Made by a program: the position numbers and the translations under genes. A stretch of DNA of 11,762 bases from CAZDUS01 sp044344495 (GTDB lineage: Bacteria; Verrucomicrobiota; Kiritimatiellia; CAIKKV01; CAITUY01), in contig JBIJCW010000056.1 of the NCBI GenBank assembly GCA_044344495.1, positions 1-11,762 of the forward strand, given 5' to 3'. This document shows, piece by piece, positions 1-7,236 of this stretch. How positions within the stretch are numbered: position 1 is the first letter of the stretch; every line of letters begins with the position of its first letter. Under the pieces are notes generated by a model that worked only from the letters and a program-made list of their open reading frames with translations, was not told the origin of the DNA and did not search any database.

Positions 1-9
1 CGCCGCCTG

Positions 10-107
10 TGCCCTTCGCGAGCTTCGCGACTTCTGTTCAAATTCTTCTCTTTCCCGTCCTATCCGTAGTAGGGTTCAAATTCATAGAAGAATTTTGTCG
101 TGCGCCC
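10..107 (+). repeat. dispersed 98-bp intergenic repeat, copy 1
   Basis: This segment matches 9218-9315 at 96 of 98 positions in direct orientation. The two differences are T53 versus C9261 and A92 versus C9300. It begins with a CCTTCGCGAGCTTCGCGAC block, in which TCGCGA occurs twice with GCT between (a potential small hairpin). It then holds two copies of GTTCAAATTC, at 36-45 and 74-83. Similarity ends at 107, where the flanks diverge. Both copies lie shortly upstream of a plus-strand gene, 91 bp before 199 here. No coding function is apparent. It may continue left of the window, but position 9 already differs from the other copy. Confidence 0.9.
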
Positions 108-153
108 GCCAGTGACGCGTCCGTTGAATAACCATGTCCAGAGCCGAATTCCA

Positions 154-162
154 TGGTAAAAT
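154..162 (+). promoter_or_regulatory. possible extended -10 promoter element for the sensor gene
   Basis: TGGTAAAAT matches an extended -10 element (TG-N-TAAAAT, five of six with TATAAT) and ends 36 bp before the sensor start codon. No good -35 hexamer lies 16-18 bp upstream, which extended -10 promoters tolerate. This is a motif match only; the sigma-factor preferences of this organism are unknown. Confidence 0.3.
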
Positions 163-198
163 ACAGTTGCGAAAAATCCGTCGAGGTCCGCTTGGCCC

Positions 199-1668
199 AT
201 GCAAACCCTGAGACAAAAGATATTTCTCCTCGTACTCGGTGTCTACGCACTTATCGGCATTGCCGCCTTTGCCGCCTTTAATCTCCTCCTCACCCACCTG
301 ATAACGGAACATATCGGCCGCGGGTATGTGGGCAAGTACGCCCTCGCCAACACGGCCTCGGTGCAGGAACCGTTGGCCCGTGAGATTGTCCTCGCACGCC
401 AGCTGGCAGCATCGCCGGTCATCCGGCGCTGGGTCATGAACGAACAGGATCCCACCCTCCATCAGCAGGCCATGGGCGAACTGGAGAGTTTCCGCCAGCG
501 GCTCGCCGAGGCCAGTTGGTTCGTCGCCATCGATTCCTCGCGTCATTATTACTTCAATGATCTGAGCAATAGTTATGCCGGACGGGAATTGGTTTATTCT
601 CTCTCCCCCGACCAAACCAAGGATGCCTGGTATTTCGCCACCCTGCAGAACGTCCGCGACTACGCCCTGAACGTCAATTATGACAACGTGCTCGACGTCC
701 ACAAGGTCTGGATCAATGTGGTGATGAAAACCCCGGACGGAACCCCCATCGGCGTCGCCGGCACAGGACTCGATCTCTCCGGATTCCTGAAATCGTTCAC
801 GGATCACACCGAACCCGGTGTCGAACACATCCTCCTGGATCAGCGCCTGGCGATTCAGGCACATCACAACCGGTCCCTGATCGATCATCATTCCCTCGCC
901 AAGACCGACGAACAACGCTCAACCATCCGCCGCATCATCACCAATCCCGATGACCTGCTACACCTGGACGACGCCCTGGCCAAACTGAAGGGTGGCAGCC
1001 GGGAAGAGACCTTCCGAGCCACCCTCAACGGCAAACCCGTTCTTGTCGGCGTCGCCGGTATCAAGGATCTCGATTGGATCGAACTGACCCTCTTGGACCC
1101 CGATCAGGTACTCCGACACCCCCTCTTCATCCCGCTGTTCGCCCTAAGCATGGTCATCGGCCTGCTATTGATGGCCATTACAGGAACGCTCCTCAACCGC
1201 GTGGTGCTAAAACCCCTGACCGAGGTCACCGCCATGGCCCGCCGCATCTCCGCCGGGGACTACTCCCAGACCCTGCCGTCCGATCGCCGTGACGAAATCG
1301 GCACCCTGAACCAAGTCTTCTCCGAAATGAGTGCCAAAATCCGCGAGAACACCGAAACCCTGGAGTCCCGCATCCGGGAACGAACCTCCGAGATCGACAA
1401 AGCCCATCGCGACCTGCAAGTCAGAATGGATGAACTGAGGGAAGCCCATGCCAATGTCAGGACCCTCGGAGCCATGCTGCCCATCTGCTGCTCCTGCAAG
1501 AAGATCCGCGACGACAAGGGCTATTGGAATCAACTCGAAATCTACATCCGGGACCACGCTGGCACCGAGTTCTCCCACGGCATCTGCCCCGATTGCCAGA
1601 AGAAACTCTACCCCGAACCACCCAGCCCCTCCACCGGAAAGGCAACCCCGGGTCATTTTCCGGATTGA
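199..1668 (+). CDS. Cache-HAMP membrane sensor with C-terminal Cys-rich module
   Basis: Membrane-bound sensory protein of 489 residues. Residues 8-31 form an N-terminal membrane anchor. Residues about 36-305 are a periplasmic double-Cache-like sensor, with the typical block around WYFATL (144-149) followed by NVNYDNV, KVWINVVM and GVAGTGLDL (to 193). A second membrane segment spans about 309-333. A HAMP linker follows at about 332-385 (KPLTEV...AGDYSQTLP...RRDEIGTLNQVF), then a charged coiled coil at about 381-424. The last domain, 427-471, begins LPICCSCKKIRDDKGYW and ends SHGICPDCQKKLY. It holds C430-x2-C433 and C463-x2-C466, which could bind a metal. No histidine kinase, GGDEF, or methyl-accepting output domain is present. 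I recall this Cys module at the C-termini of PAS, HAMP and receiver proteins, with no function known to me. GAGG at 183-186 is a weak, slightly distant ribosome site. DUF2079 follows 74 bp downstream. Ligand unknown. Confidence 0.9.
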   Translation: MQTLRQKIFLLVLGVYALIGIAAFAAFNLLLTHLITEHIGRGYVGKYALANTASVQEPLAREIVLARQLAASPVIRRWVMNEQDPTLHQQAMGELESFRQRLAEASWFVAIDSSRHYYFNDLSNSYAGRELVYSLSPDQTKDAWYFATLQNVRDYALNVNYDNVLDVHKVWINVVMKTPDGTPIGVAGTGLDLSGFLKSFTDHTEPGVEHILLDQRLAIQAHHNRSLIDHHSLAKTDEQRSTIRRIITNPDDLLHLDDALAKLKGGSREETFRATLNGKPVLVGVAGIKDLDWIELTLLDPDQVLRHPLFIPLFALSMVIGLLLMAITGTLLNRVVLKPLTEVTAMARRISAGDYSQTLPSDRRDEIGTLNQVFSEMSAKIRENTETLESRIRERTSEIDKAHRDLQVRMDELREAHANVRTLGAMLPICCSCKKIRDDKGYWNQLEIYIRDHAGTEFSHGICPDCQKKLYPEPPSPSTGKATPGHFPD

Positions 1669-1723
1669 ATGCGGATGCGGAATAAGGTCTAGTAGCCCCG
1701 CCTTGACGTCAACACAACACGTC

Positions 1724-1733
1724 AGGAAGGGAG
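1724..1733 (+). promoter_or_regulatory. Shine-Dalgarno for the DUF2079 gene
   Basis: AGGAAGGGAG is a strong purine-rich ribosome binding site ending 9 bp before the ATG at 1743. It supports that start over the downstream in-frame ATG codons. Confidence 0.7.
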
Positions 1734-1742
1734 ACTGGCAGT

Positions 1743-3212
1743 ATGAGCCTCCGGACAACAATCATCCGCAGCGCGACCGCATTGACCCTGGCCACCACCA
1801 TCATGGTGGTGGCACTGCTGGTCTATTGCCAGTATTGCCAGTTCACAGCAGGCCGCATGAGCCTTCATGATTACGGCATCTACTTCAACATGCTGTGGAA
1901 CACCGCCCATGGCAACTGGTTCACCTACCTCGCCGACCAGAGCTACTTGAGCACCCACCTTTCCTTTTCCCTCGTCCTCCTGTCACCCCTTTTCCTCCTG
2001 TGGCACAATCCCCTCCTGCTGACGGTCATCCAGTGGCTCTCCCTGGTGGCCGGACTCCTCGTGGTCTGGCGCATCCTGACACTCGCCCGCCTGCCTCCCT
2101 TCCTGACCGCCGCCCTCCTCTTCCTGTTCACCGCCTATCCCTACACCCAATCCTCCATGCTCTGCGAATTCCACGGCGTCCACCTGTACTATTTTCTCAT
2201 CCCCTGGTTGTACCTCTGCCTCGCCTTCCGCAAGTCCTGGGTCTGGCTCCCTCTGGTACTGCTGGCCGGCCTGCGCGAAGATGCCGTATTCATTATCATC
2301 CCGATGCTCGTCTATTTCGCCGTGACCGACCACTGGAAACCGGGTTTCCTCTGGAGCCTCGCCGCCACCGCCTATGGCATCCTCGCCCTGACCGTCCTCT
2401 TCCCTTGGATCAACGGCATCACCATCTTCGAACGTCGTGATGTCCTGCTCAATCCCGATGCCATCAAGCACTCCCTGGGCAGCCAGATCACCCAGCGACT
2501 CCTTTCCCTCTTCCGCCTCTTCCTCCCCGCCGCCCCCCTCTTTTTCCTCCGCCGCCGGAACTGGATCCCCATCGTTGTCTTTCCGTCCCTGCTTCTCATT
2601 ATGCTGATCGCCAGTCCGGAACGGCACCATTACGGCATCCACCGCCACTATTCCGTCGGGGTATTCACCTGTCTCTTTCTCGGCCTCATCGAGGCCCTGC
2701 GCCGCACCTCCCCCCTGACCGCACCCACCCTCACGCCTGCCCCCGCCCCCCAGCCTTGGCGCCTGGCCTCCTTCTTCGTCCTGTTGACCGTGATTTCGCA
2801 CTTTGCCTGGGGCGCCATTCCCTGGGGCATCAGCAATCCGCGAATGGTCTTCCGCAAACCGTCACCCTACATCCCCATCATGCTCCACGCCGCCCGCAGC
2901 ATCCCCGCCGAAGGAGTCCTGCTGACCGATGAGCGATTGGCCGGTTACCTCGGGTTCCACCGCTCAGTCGTCACCTTCAAATCCATCCGGACATATCCAC
3001 ATAGTCCCGACTACATCCTGTTCGATATGACCATCCTGAATCCAAACCGCTCAAGCACCCTGCGCCCACTGGTGGCGGGCACCACCTTTGGCGTCATCGC
3101 GTTTGAACCCCCGTTTGTCGTTTTGAAACAGGGCGCACCCACCACCCGCAATGCCGAAGTGATAGCCGCCGCCGATGCAATCACCCCCAAGACAAGAAAA
3201 CCCAACCCATAA
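1743..3212 (+). CDS. DUF2079 family polytopic membrane protein
   Basis: Integral membrane protein of 489 residues with many hydrophobic segments, beginning at residues about 12-30. Family signs are the block HDYGIYFNMLWNTAHGNWF (42-60), with the aspartate D43 in the first extracytoplasmic loop, then STHLSF (70-75), EFHGVH (142-147) and LRED (177-180). A soluble C-terminal part (about 370-470) contains TDERLAGYLG and SPDYILFD. DUF2079 proteins resemble GT-C glycosyltransferases in having an acidic first loop, many membrane helices and a soluble tail. A sugar-transfer role from a lipid-linked donor is therefore plausible but unproven. A Pro/Ala/Thr-rich linker lies at about 324-339. The strong ribosome site at 1724-1733 fixes the start. 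The gene shares orientation with the sensor upstream and the GT39 gene downstream, but the 248-bp gap after it argues against one simple operon. Confidence 0.85.
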   Translation: MSLRTTIIRSATALTLATTIMVVALLVYCQYCQFTAGRMSLHDYGIYFNMLWNTAHGNWFTYLADQSYLSTHLSFSLVLLSPLFLLWHNPLLLTVIQWLSLVAGLLVVWRILTLARLPPFLTAALLFLFTAYPYTQSSMLCEFHGVHLYYFLIPWLYLCLAFRKSWVWLPLVLLAGLREDAVFIIIPMLVYFAVTDHWKPGFLWSLAATAYGILALTVLFPWINGITIFERRDVLLNPDAIKHSLGSQITQRLLSLFRLFLPAAPLFFLRRRNWIPIVVFPSLLLIMLIASPERHHYGIHRHYSVGVFTCLFLGLIEALRRTSPLTAPTLTPAPAPQPWRLASFFVLLTVISHFAWGAIPWGISNPRMVFRKPSPYIPIMLHAARSIPAEGVLLTDERLAGYLGFHRSVVTFKSIRTYPHSPDYILFDMTILNPNRSSTLRPLVAGTTFGVIAFEPPFVVLKQGAPTTRNAEVIAAADAITPKTRKPNP

Positions 3213-3276
3213 CGCGTCTGGCTCCACCACCCTCCATTCGCCTCGTTCGCCGCACCACAATCCCCGTTTCACGTAG

Positions 3277-3297
3277 CGGAACTGCTCAGCAGTTCCG
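3277..3297. repeat. perfect 9-bp-stem palindrome, REP-like
   Basis: CGGAACTGC, then the loop TCA, then GCAGTTCCG: a perfect 9-bp stem with a 3-nt loop, 65 bp after the DUF2079 stop. No run of T follows on either strand, so it does not look like a standard intrinsic terminator. Its form (short GC-rich palindrome in an intergenic region) fits a REP element of the kind mobilised by RAYT transposases. I see no second copy and no RAYT gene in this window. It could still act as a 3' mRNA-stabilising hairpin. Confidence 0.55.
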
Positions 3298-3392
3298 TCC
3301 GGGTTGTTTCATTTGAAGAATGTGAAGCCTTGACCCCAATGTCTCTTCTTCTTTCAGCGCCGGCCTCTGATCGCCGTCTCCGTCCCCACTCA

Positions 3393-3448
3393 GGTTGACA
3401 ATAAACATATTGTTGCGGTTGACAATCGGTTGACAATCGGTTGAGAAT
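3393..3448 (+). repeat. iterated GGTTGACAAT motifs upstream of the GT39 gene
   Basis: Four copies of GGTTGACAAT or its one-base variant GGTTGAGAAT start at 3393, 3417, 3428 and 3439. The last three are in tandem with an 11-bp period, about one helical turn, and end 13 bp before the start codon. Each of the first three copies contains a perfect TTGACA. The copy at 3419-3424 has GAGAAT 18 bp downstream as a weak -10. The array could be iterated operator half-sites, overlapping promoters, or a slipped tandem duplication. Confidence 0.75.
3398..3413. promoter_or_regulatory. operator-like palindrome upstream of the GT39 gene
   Basis: ACAATA, then AACA, then TATTGT: a perfect 6-bp inverted repeat with a 4-bp spacer. 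It overlaps the first GGTTGACAAT copy and sits 48 bp before the start codon. Size and AT content suit a dimeric repressor or activator site. No regulator gene with a DNA-binding domain is visible in the window. Confidence 0.4.
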
Positions 3449-3460
3449 CACAAACGCATC

Positions 3461-5398
3461 ATGAAACGCATCATCCCCATCGTGGTCTTCCTCGCTATCG
3501 CCGCCGCCTGCTTCATCCACCTCGGCACCCCCTCCCTCTACGAAACCGACGAGGGGTTCGCCGCCAACCGCGCGGACAGTTTCTATCGCCACCACACCTG
3601 GCGCCTCTCGTTCGACGACGTGGGCGAGACTGCCCCCCAGTTCCGGAAGCCGCCCCTCCTCTACTGGTGCGTCGCCGCCCTCTACCAGGTCATGGGCCGG
3701 ACCATGTGGGCCGTCCGCCTGCCCACCGCCATCGCCGGCTTCCTCTGCGCCCTCCTGACCTGGCGGCTGGCCCGCCGGTTCTTCGATAACACCACCGGTC
3801 TTCTGGCCGCACTCCTGCTGGTGACGATCCCTTTTGTTCTGCTCCACATCCGCACCGCCATGCTGGAAATGCCGCTCGTCTGCCTCCTGCTGGCAGGCGC
3901 CTATGGCTTCACCTTCCTCACCCGCCCCTCCTCACGCGCCGCCGCACTCGGCCTGTCCGCCGGGGCCGCCATCCTCCTGAAAGGCGGCGCTGGCGCCTAC
4001 GTGCTGGTCGTCCCCCTTGTCTTCGTACTGATCTACCGCCGCTTCCGTCCCGCCGCCCTGCTCGAGGGGCTCATCGCCATCCTCGTCGCCCTGCTCCTGC
4101 CCCTGACCTACTTTGCCGCCGTGCCCGCCGAGTACCGAATGACCATGCTCCGCCACCTCTTCGTTGAGGAAGCCAGCGAACGCATCCGCGTCTTCCACAA
4201 CATTGCCCTCCGCCTTCCTGGCGCCCTCAAGGTGCTCACCAACACTCTCGGCTGGCACGTACCCGCCGCCGTGCTGGGACTCTGCGGCTATGCCGCCGGC
4301 ATCCGCCGCCATAACGCCTGGGAGCGCTCCGCCTTCATCACCCTCGTCATCATGGCCGCCCTGCCGCTCCTCTGGGTCTATGCGTCCATGGTCCACCCCT
4401 TCCCCCGCTATCTCCTCCCCATGTATCCCCTGCTCCTCATCCTCTCCGCCGGTTTCGCCCGTAACACGGCCGCCCTCTTCCCCGTCAAACTCCAACCATG
4501 GCTGTTCTGGGCCCTCATCGCCGCCATCGCGCTTCCCTCCTCCTTCGCCGCCTCCGGCCTCCTCTACCATCCCGGTCCCGACCGGGGCCCCCGCCCCGAA
4601 CTCGTCCCCCTCGCCCAACGCCTGCAGGACCTCGTTCCCGAAGGCTCCAACGTCGTGGTCGAGGAACGCCTGAAGTGCCACACCCTCCTGTTCCACGGAC
4701 GCCGCCCCATTGACTCCGTGGAGGACTGGCTCCTGACTGCCGCCCAACCCGGCGATTCCCGCTACGGCATCTTCCAACATGCGCCGCCACGCGACATTCC
4801 CGGCGTCATCGTGGAAACCCTTGCGGAGTCCGGCTCCTGGAAGTTGATGAAACTGACCGTGTCACCCACCAACGCGCCCTGGGCCGGCATCCTGTTCACC
4901 AAGACAACCCAACGTGACGCCGTCGCCGCCATGCTCAACACCATGGCCATCGAATGCACTCCCTTCGCCAAGGGCTTTGTCCTGCGCCATATCCCGGATG
5001 CCGCACCGGTCCACCTGCGCTATTTCAATCAGGACACCCGGATCCAGACTCCGGGAACTCCACTTCTGCTGAAACAGGGAGAACCCCTCTCCGCCTCACT
5101 CTCCCAGTCAACCCCCTGCGCCGGGTTCGATCTAATTCCCGCCACCAAACGCGAATCCATGGAAGGGTGGCGCATTGAATACAGGAACCTTGATCAGGAA
5201 TCATGGACGTTACTCCGCACCGTGGACGCGCCGCAGGCCACCACCTACGCCGTCGTTAATGGCCGGCTTGAGCAAACCACTCAACGCGCCCTGCGCCTGA
5301 GATTTGCCCCGGTAACCGCCATCCAATGGCGCTTCACACGCACAGGAACAACCCCGGTCACGCTGATTGATGTGAAGGCCTTCACTGCGATCCCGTGA
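3461..5398 (+). CDS. GT39/PMT-type glycosyltransferase with soluble C-terminal region
   Basis: Polytopic glycosyltransferase of 645 residues in the ArnT/PMT (GT39, GT-C fold) superfamily, expected to move a sugar from a polyprenyl-phosphate donor on the outer face of the inner membrane. Residues 3-20 are the first membrane segment. The first loop has the acidic motif ETDEG (28-32) and FRKPPLLYW (61-69), both typical. A second motif, RTAMLEMPL (131-139, E136), matches the conserved RxDxxL-type loop. Hydrophobic segments continue to about residue 375. Residues about 375-645 are soluble. The last 110 or so (from GTPLLLKQGEPL) look like a beta-sandwich of discoidin type, with GWRIEYRNLDQESWTLL and a closing VTLIDVKAF. 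There is no clear ribosome site. A 12-bp in-frame duplication (3452-3474) spans the start codon. Acceptor and donor are unknown. Confidence 0.85.
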   Translation: MKRIIPIVVFLAIAAACFIHLGTPSLYETDEGFAANRADSFYRHHTWRLSFDDVGETAPQFRKPPLLYWCVAALYQVMGRTMWAVRLPTAIAGFLCALLTWRLARRFFDNTTGLLAALLLVTIPFVLLHIRTAMLEMPLVCLLLAGAYGFTFLTRPSSRAAALGLSAGAAILLKGGAGAYVLVVPLVFVLIYRRFRPAALLEGLIAILVALLLPLTYFAAVPAEYRMTMLRHLFVEEASERIRVFHNIALRLPGALKVLTNTLGWHVPAAVLGLCGYAAGIRRHNAWERSAFITLVIMAALPLLWVYASMVHPFPRYLLPMYPLLLILSAGFARNTAALFPVKLQPWLFWALIAAIALPSSFAASGLLYHPGPDRGPRPELVPLAQRLQDLVPEGSNVVVEERLKCHTLLFHGRRPIDSVEDWLLTAAQPGDSRYGIFQHAPPRDIPGVIVETLAESGSWKLMKLTVSPTNAPWAGILFTKTTQRDAVAAMLNTMAIECTPFAKGFVLRHIPDAAPVHLRYFNQDTRIQTPGTPLLLKQGEPLSASLSQSTPCAGFDLIPATKRESMEGWRIEYRNLDQESWTLLRTVDAPQATTYAVVNGRLEQTTQRALRLRFAPVTAIQWRFTRTGTTPVTLIDVKAFTAIP

Positions 5399-5432
5399 CA
5401 TCGTGTCCCCCGCACCTTCAGCGAAGGCGGAT

Positions 5433-5486
5433 GCGTCACAGGTGAAGGGACCAACGATCCCCGTGACCTTGCGTCACGGGTGAAGG
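5433..5486. repeat. 16-bp direct repeats and hairpin between convergent genes
   Basis: GCGTCACAGGTGAAGG (5433-5448) and GCGTCACGGGTGAAGG (5471-5486) differ at one base and are 38 bp apart. CCCGTGAC (5460-5467) pairs perfectly with GTCACGGG (5473-5480) across the loop CTTGC, giving an 8-bp stem. It can also pair, with one mismatch, to GTCACAGG (5435-5442) in the first repeat, so the two hairpins exclude each other. The region lies between the convergent stop codons at 5398 and 5514, where a bidirectional terminator is expected. No T-tract follows the stem on either strand. Confidence 0.55.
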
Positions 5487-5513
5487 AAGTTGAAACAGAC
5501 GACCGAAGCCCCC

Positions 5514-6359
5514 TCAGAACACGTACTTCACACCCGCGCCCATGACCGTGTTGCCCAGGGGAATCGTCCTTGCCGACTTGACGTCGCCCGCCGTTCGATA
5601 CCCCATCTCGGTATCAAGATCCATATCGCGCCAATACAGGTCGGCCGACCAATGCTGGGTGAGGCGCACGTCCAATCCGGCCACCACCACAACCCCGTTG
5701 GCACTGTCCTTGGGCAACATCTCCCGGGTCTTTCCGCGAGCAACCGCAGGACGGCCCAAGTCCTCGTAGGCCTGCGGACTGGCATAACCCAGTGCCCACC
5801 AGGGTTCCTCGTCAAACGAAACGGACATGAACGCCATCCCAACCCCCACATGCGGCGTCAAACGGGTCGTGTTCGGATAACGGAGCATCACCGTGGCAAT
5901 CGGCCCCCGGGCGATCATATTACCATCGCTGATGCCTTCCGGATCTTCATTGTGCGTCCTGGCTTTCACGTGGTCCCAGGTCAACTCCAGGCCGGAATAG
6001 CGGCAAAACCACCAGTCGGCGTACAACTTCGTGGGGGCGTGGTCCTGGATCGCCTCCATCTGATTGATGTGCCCAAGGAAGGTTGGATTGTCCTTCCGAT
6101 TCGTTTTCAATTCATAATGCGTGATGCGCGTGCCGATACTGAACCGCTCCAGGGAGAAATCGGCCTCATCCACGCCGGTAATGGGCCCGGCAGGCTCCGC
6201 CGCGATAGGCTCGAGTACCGGAACCGGCACGGGGGTAGCGACGCTCTCCTGACCGGCACCCGTCGTCACGGCCGGCGCTTTGTCATCAACCACGGTTTCC
6301 GCATTCGCCATCCATGCGCCCGCCAACACCAAGCCCACGATCCAACGACTTTTCATCAT
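5514..6359 (-). CDS. outer-membrane beta-barrel protein, OmpW-like size
   Basis: Exported protein of 281 residues. An N-terminal signal peptide (MMKSRW, then a hydrophobic core) ends with ANA at 18-20 before E21. A Pro/Ala/Val-rich linker (about 28-62) leads to a domain of about 218 residues of alternating amphipathic strands, for example FSIGTRITHYEL (73-84), LTPHVGVGMAFMSV (147-160), GVVVVAGLDVRL and TVMGAGVKYVF. The C-terminal Phe preceded by aromatic and hydrophobic residues is the usual outer-membrane barrel insertion signal. Length and the HVGVGMAF strand resemble OmpW or OmpA-type eight-stranded barrels; I cannot name the family. GGGAG (complement of 6367-6371) lies 7 bp before the first of two adjacent ATG codons and supports the start at 6359. 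It is the last gene of a minus-strand run, 75 bp after the SDR. Confidence 0.8.
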   Translation of the reverse strand: MMKSRWIVGLVLAGAWMANAETVVDDKAPAVTTGAGQESVATPVPVPVLEPIAAEPAGPITGVDEADFSLERFSIGTRITHYELKTNRKDNPTFLGHINQMEAIQDHAPTKLYADWWFCRYSGLELTWDHVKARTHNEDPEGISDGNMIARGPIATVMLRYPNTTRLTPHVGVGMAFMSVSFDEEPWWALGYASPQAYEDLGRPAVARGKTREMLPKDSANGVVVVAGLDVRLTQHWSADLYWRDMDLDTEMGYRTAGDVKSARTIPLGNTVMGAGVKYVF

Positions 6360-6434
6360 TGTTTATCTCCCATGAATGAACAGACACGGCGGGGATATCT
6401 ACCACGGAACCCTCCCCGCTTCAATGCCGAAAGC

Positions 6435-7190
6435 CTACACATAGATCAGCTTATGGGTCATGCCGCCATCCACCACCATGTTGGCACCCGAAATAAACCC
6501 GCTCTTATCCCCAGCCAGATAAACGGCCAGATGCGCAATGTCATCCGGGGTCCCAACCCGTCCAACCCAATGCTGGGCCTGGTCGGCCGGACTGTGCACC
6601 GGTTGGCTCCGCGACTCCGCTTTCTGCCATGCCCCGGTCTCAATCCACCCCGGACTGATGCAGTTGACCCGGATCTCCGGCGCCAGACTCGCCGCCAGCG
6701 CGTGGGTCAGCGCCACAAGGCCTCCCTTCGTGGCCGAATACGCCTCCGTGTTGGGCTCCGACATCAGGGCGCGGGTGGAGGCAATATTGATGATCACCCC
6801 GCGGTTGTGACGCAAGGCAGGCGCAAAATACTTCGCACAAAGGAACGGTCCCGTCAAATTCACGCCCACCACACGGTTCCAGTCATCCACACCCAGTTCG
6901 CCCAGCGGTCGATTGCAGGTGATGGCGGCGTTGTTGATCAGGCCGTGAATGCCGCCGGGAAACACAGCCTGCACCTCGGCAACCAGGCCCACCACATCCG
7001 CTTCGGCCGCCACATTGGCCCGGACGAAGCGGATCGGCCCGAGCGATGCGTATTCTGCCGCCGTTTCAACGCCGGCGTCGGCGTCAATATCGGCAATCAC
7101 CACCGCGCAGTCATCCAACAGGAACCGGTACGCCATGGCCTTGCCTATCCCCTGCGCCCCACCCGTGATTACCACAACTCGCTTGTTCAT
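6435..7190 (-). CDS. classical SDR family NAD(P)-dependent oxidoreductase
   Basis: Cytoplasmic short-chain dehydrogenase/reductase of 251 residues, the usual length for a classical SDR. It shows the cofactor glycine motif TGGAQGIG (9-16), an acidic D34 after the second strand (favouring NAD over NADP), NNAA (86-89), the active-site N111, S138 in NIAST, and the catalytic YSATK (Y151, K155), then SPGWIETG (179-186) and a VDGG motif close to the C-terminus. All catalytic residues are present. The substrate cannot be read; relatives are annotated variously as FabG-like or glucose-1-dehydrogenase-like. I chose the ATG at 7190 over the longer frame opening at 7250. Its coding starts directly with the first Rossmann strand, a GGGAG site sits 9 bp upstream, and the longer start would overlap the preceding gene. 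It lies 46 bp after the GT39-like gene and 75 bp before the barrel gene, so an operon is likely. Confidence 0.93.
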   Translation of the reverse strand: MNKRVVVITGGAQGIGKAMAYRFLLDDCAVVIADIDADAGVETAAEYASLGPIRFVRANVAAEADVVGLVAEVQAVFPGGIHGLINNAAITCNRPLGELGVDDWNRVVGVNLTGPFLCAKYFAPALRHNRGVIINIASTRALMSEPNTEAYSATKGGLVALTHALAASLAPEIRVNCISPGWIETGAWQKAESRSQPVHSPADQAQHWVGRVGTPDDIAHLAVYLAGDKSGFISGANMVVDGGMTHKLIYV

Positions 7191-7236
7191 TCCTGTGTTC
7201 TCCCTTTCCGCTCTTACCTTTGCCATCAGATTCAAA

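Noticed and set aside
82..915. 277-codon minus-strand open frame over the sensor start
   Set aside because: It is antisense to the Cache domain, has no recognisable features, and runs into the dispersed repeat.
1703..1712. TTGACGTCAA 10-bp palindrome before DUF2079
   Set aside because: A single short palindrome between two same-strand genes, with no second site, is expected by chance often enough that I do not call an operator.
1983..2801. 272-codon minus-strand open frame inside DUF2079
   Set aside because: Its Glu/Gly/Gln-rich low-complexity product is the mirror image of hydrophobic codons in DUF2079. There is no ribosome site or motif.
3417..3448. 11-bp tandem repeats as a CRISPR or minisatellite array
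   Set aside because: Units are too short and have no spacers, so it is not CRISPR. Three contiguous units fit operator or slippage explanations better.
3932..4780. 282-codon minus-strand open frame inside the GT39 gene
   Set aside because: Same cause: a Gly/Glu-rich shadow of a high-GC membrane-protein gene.
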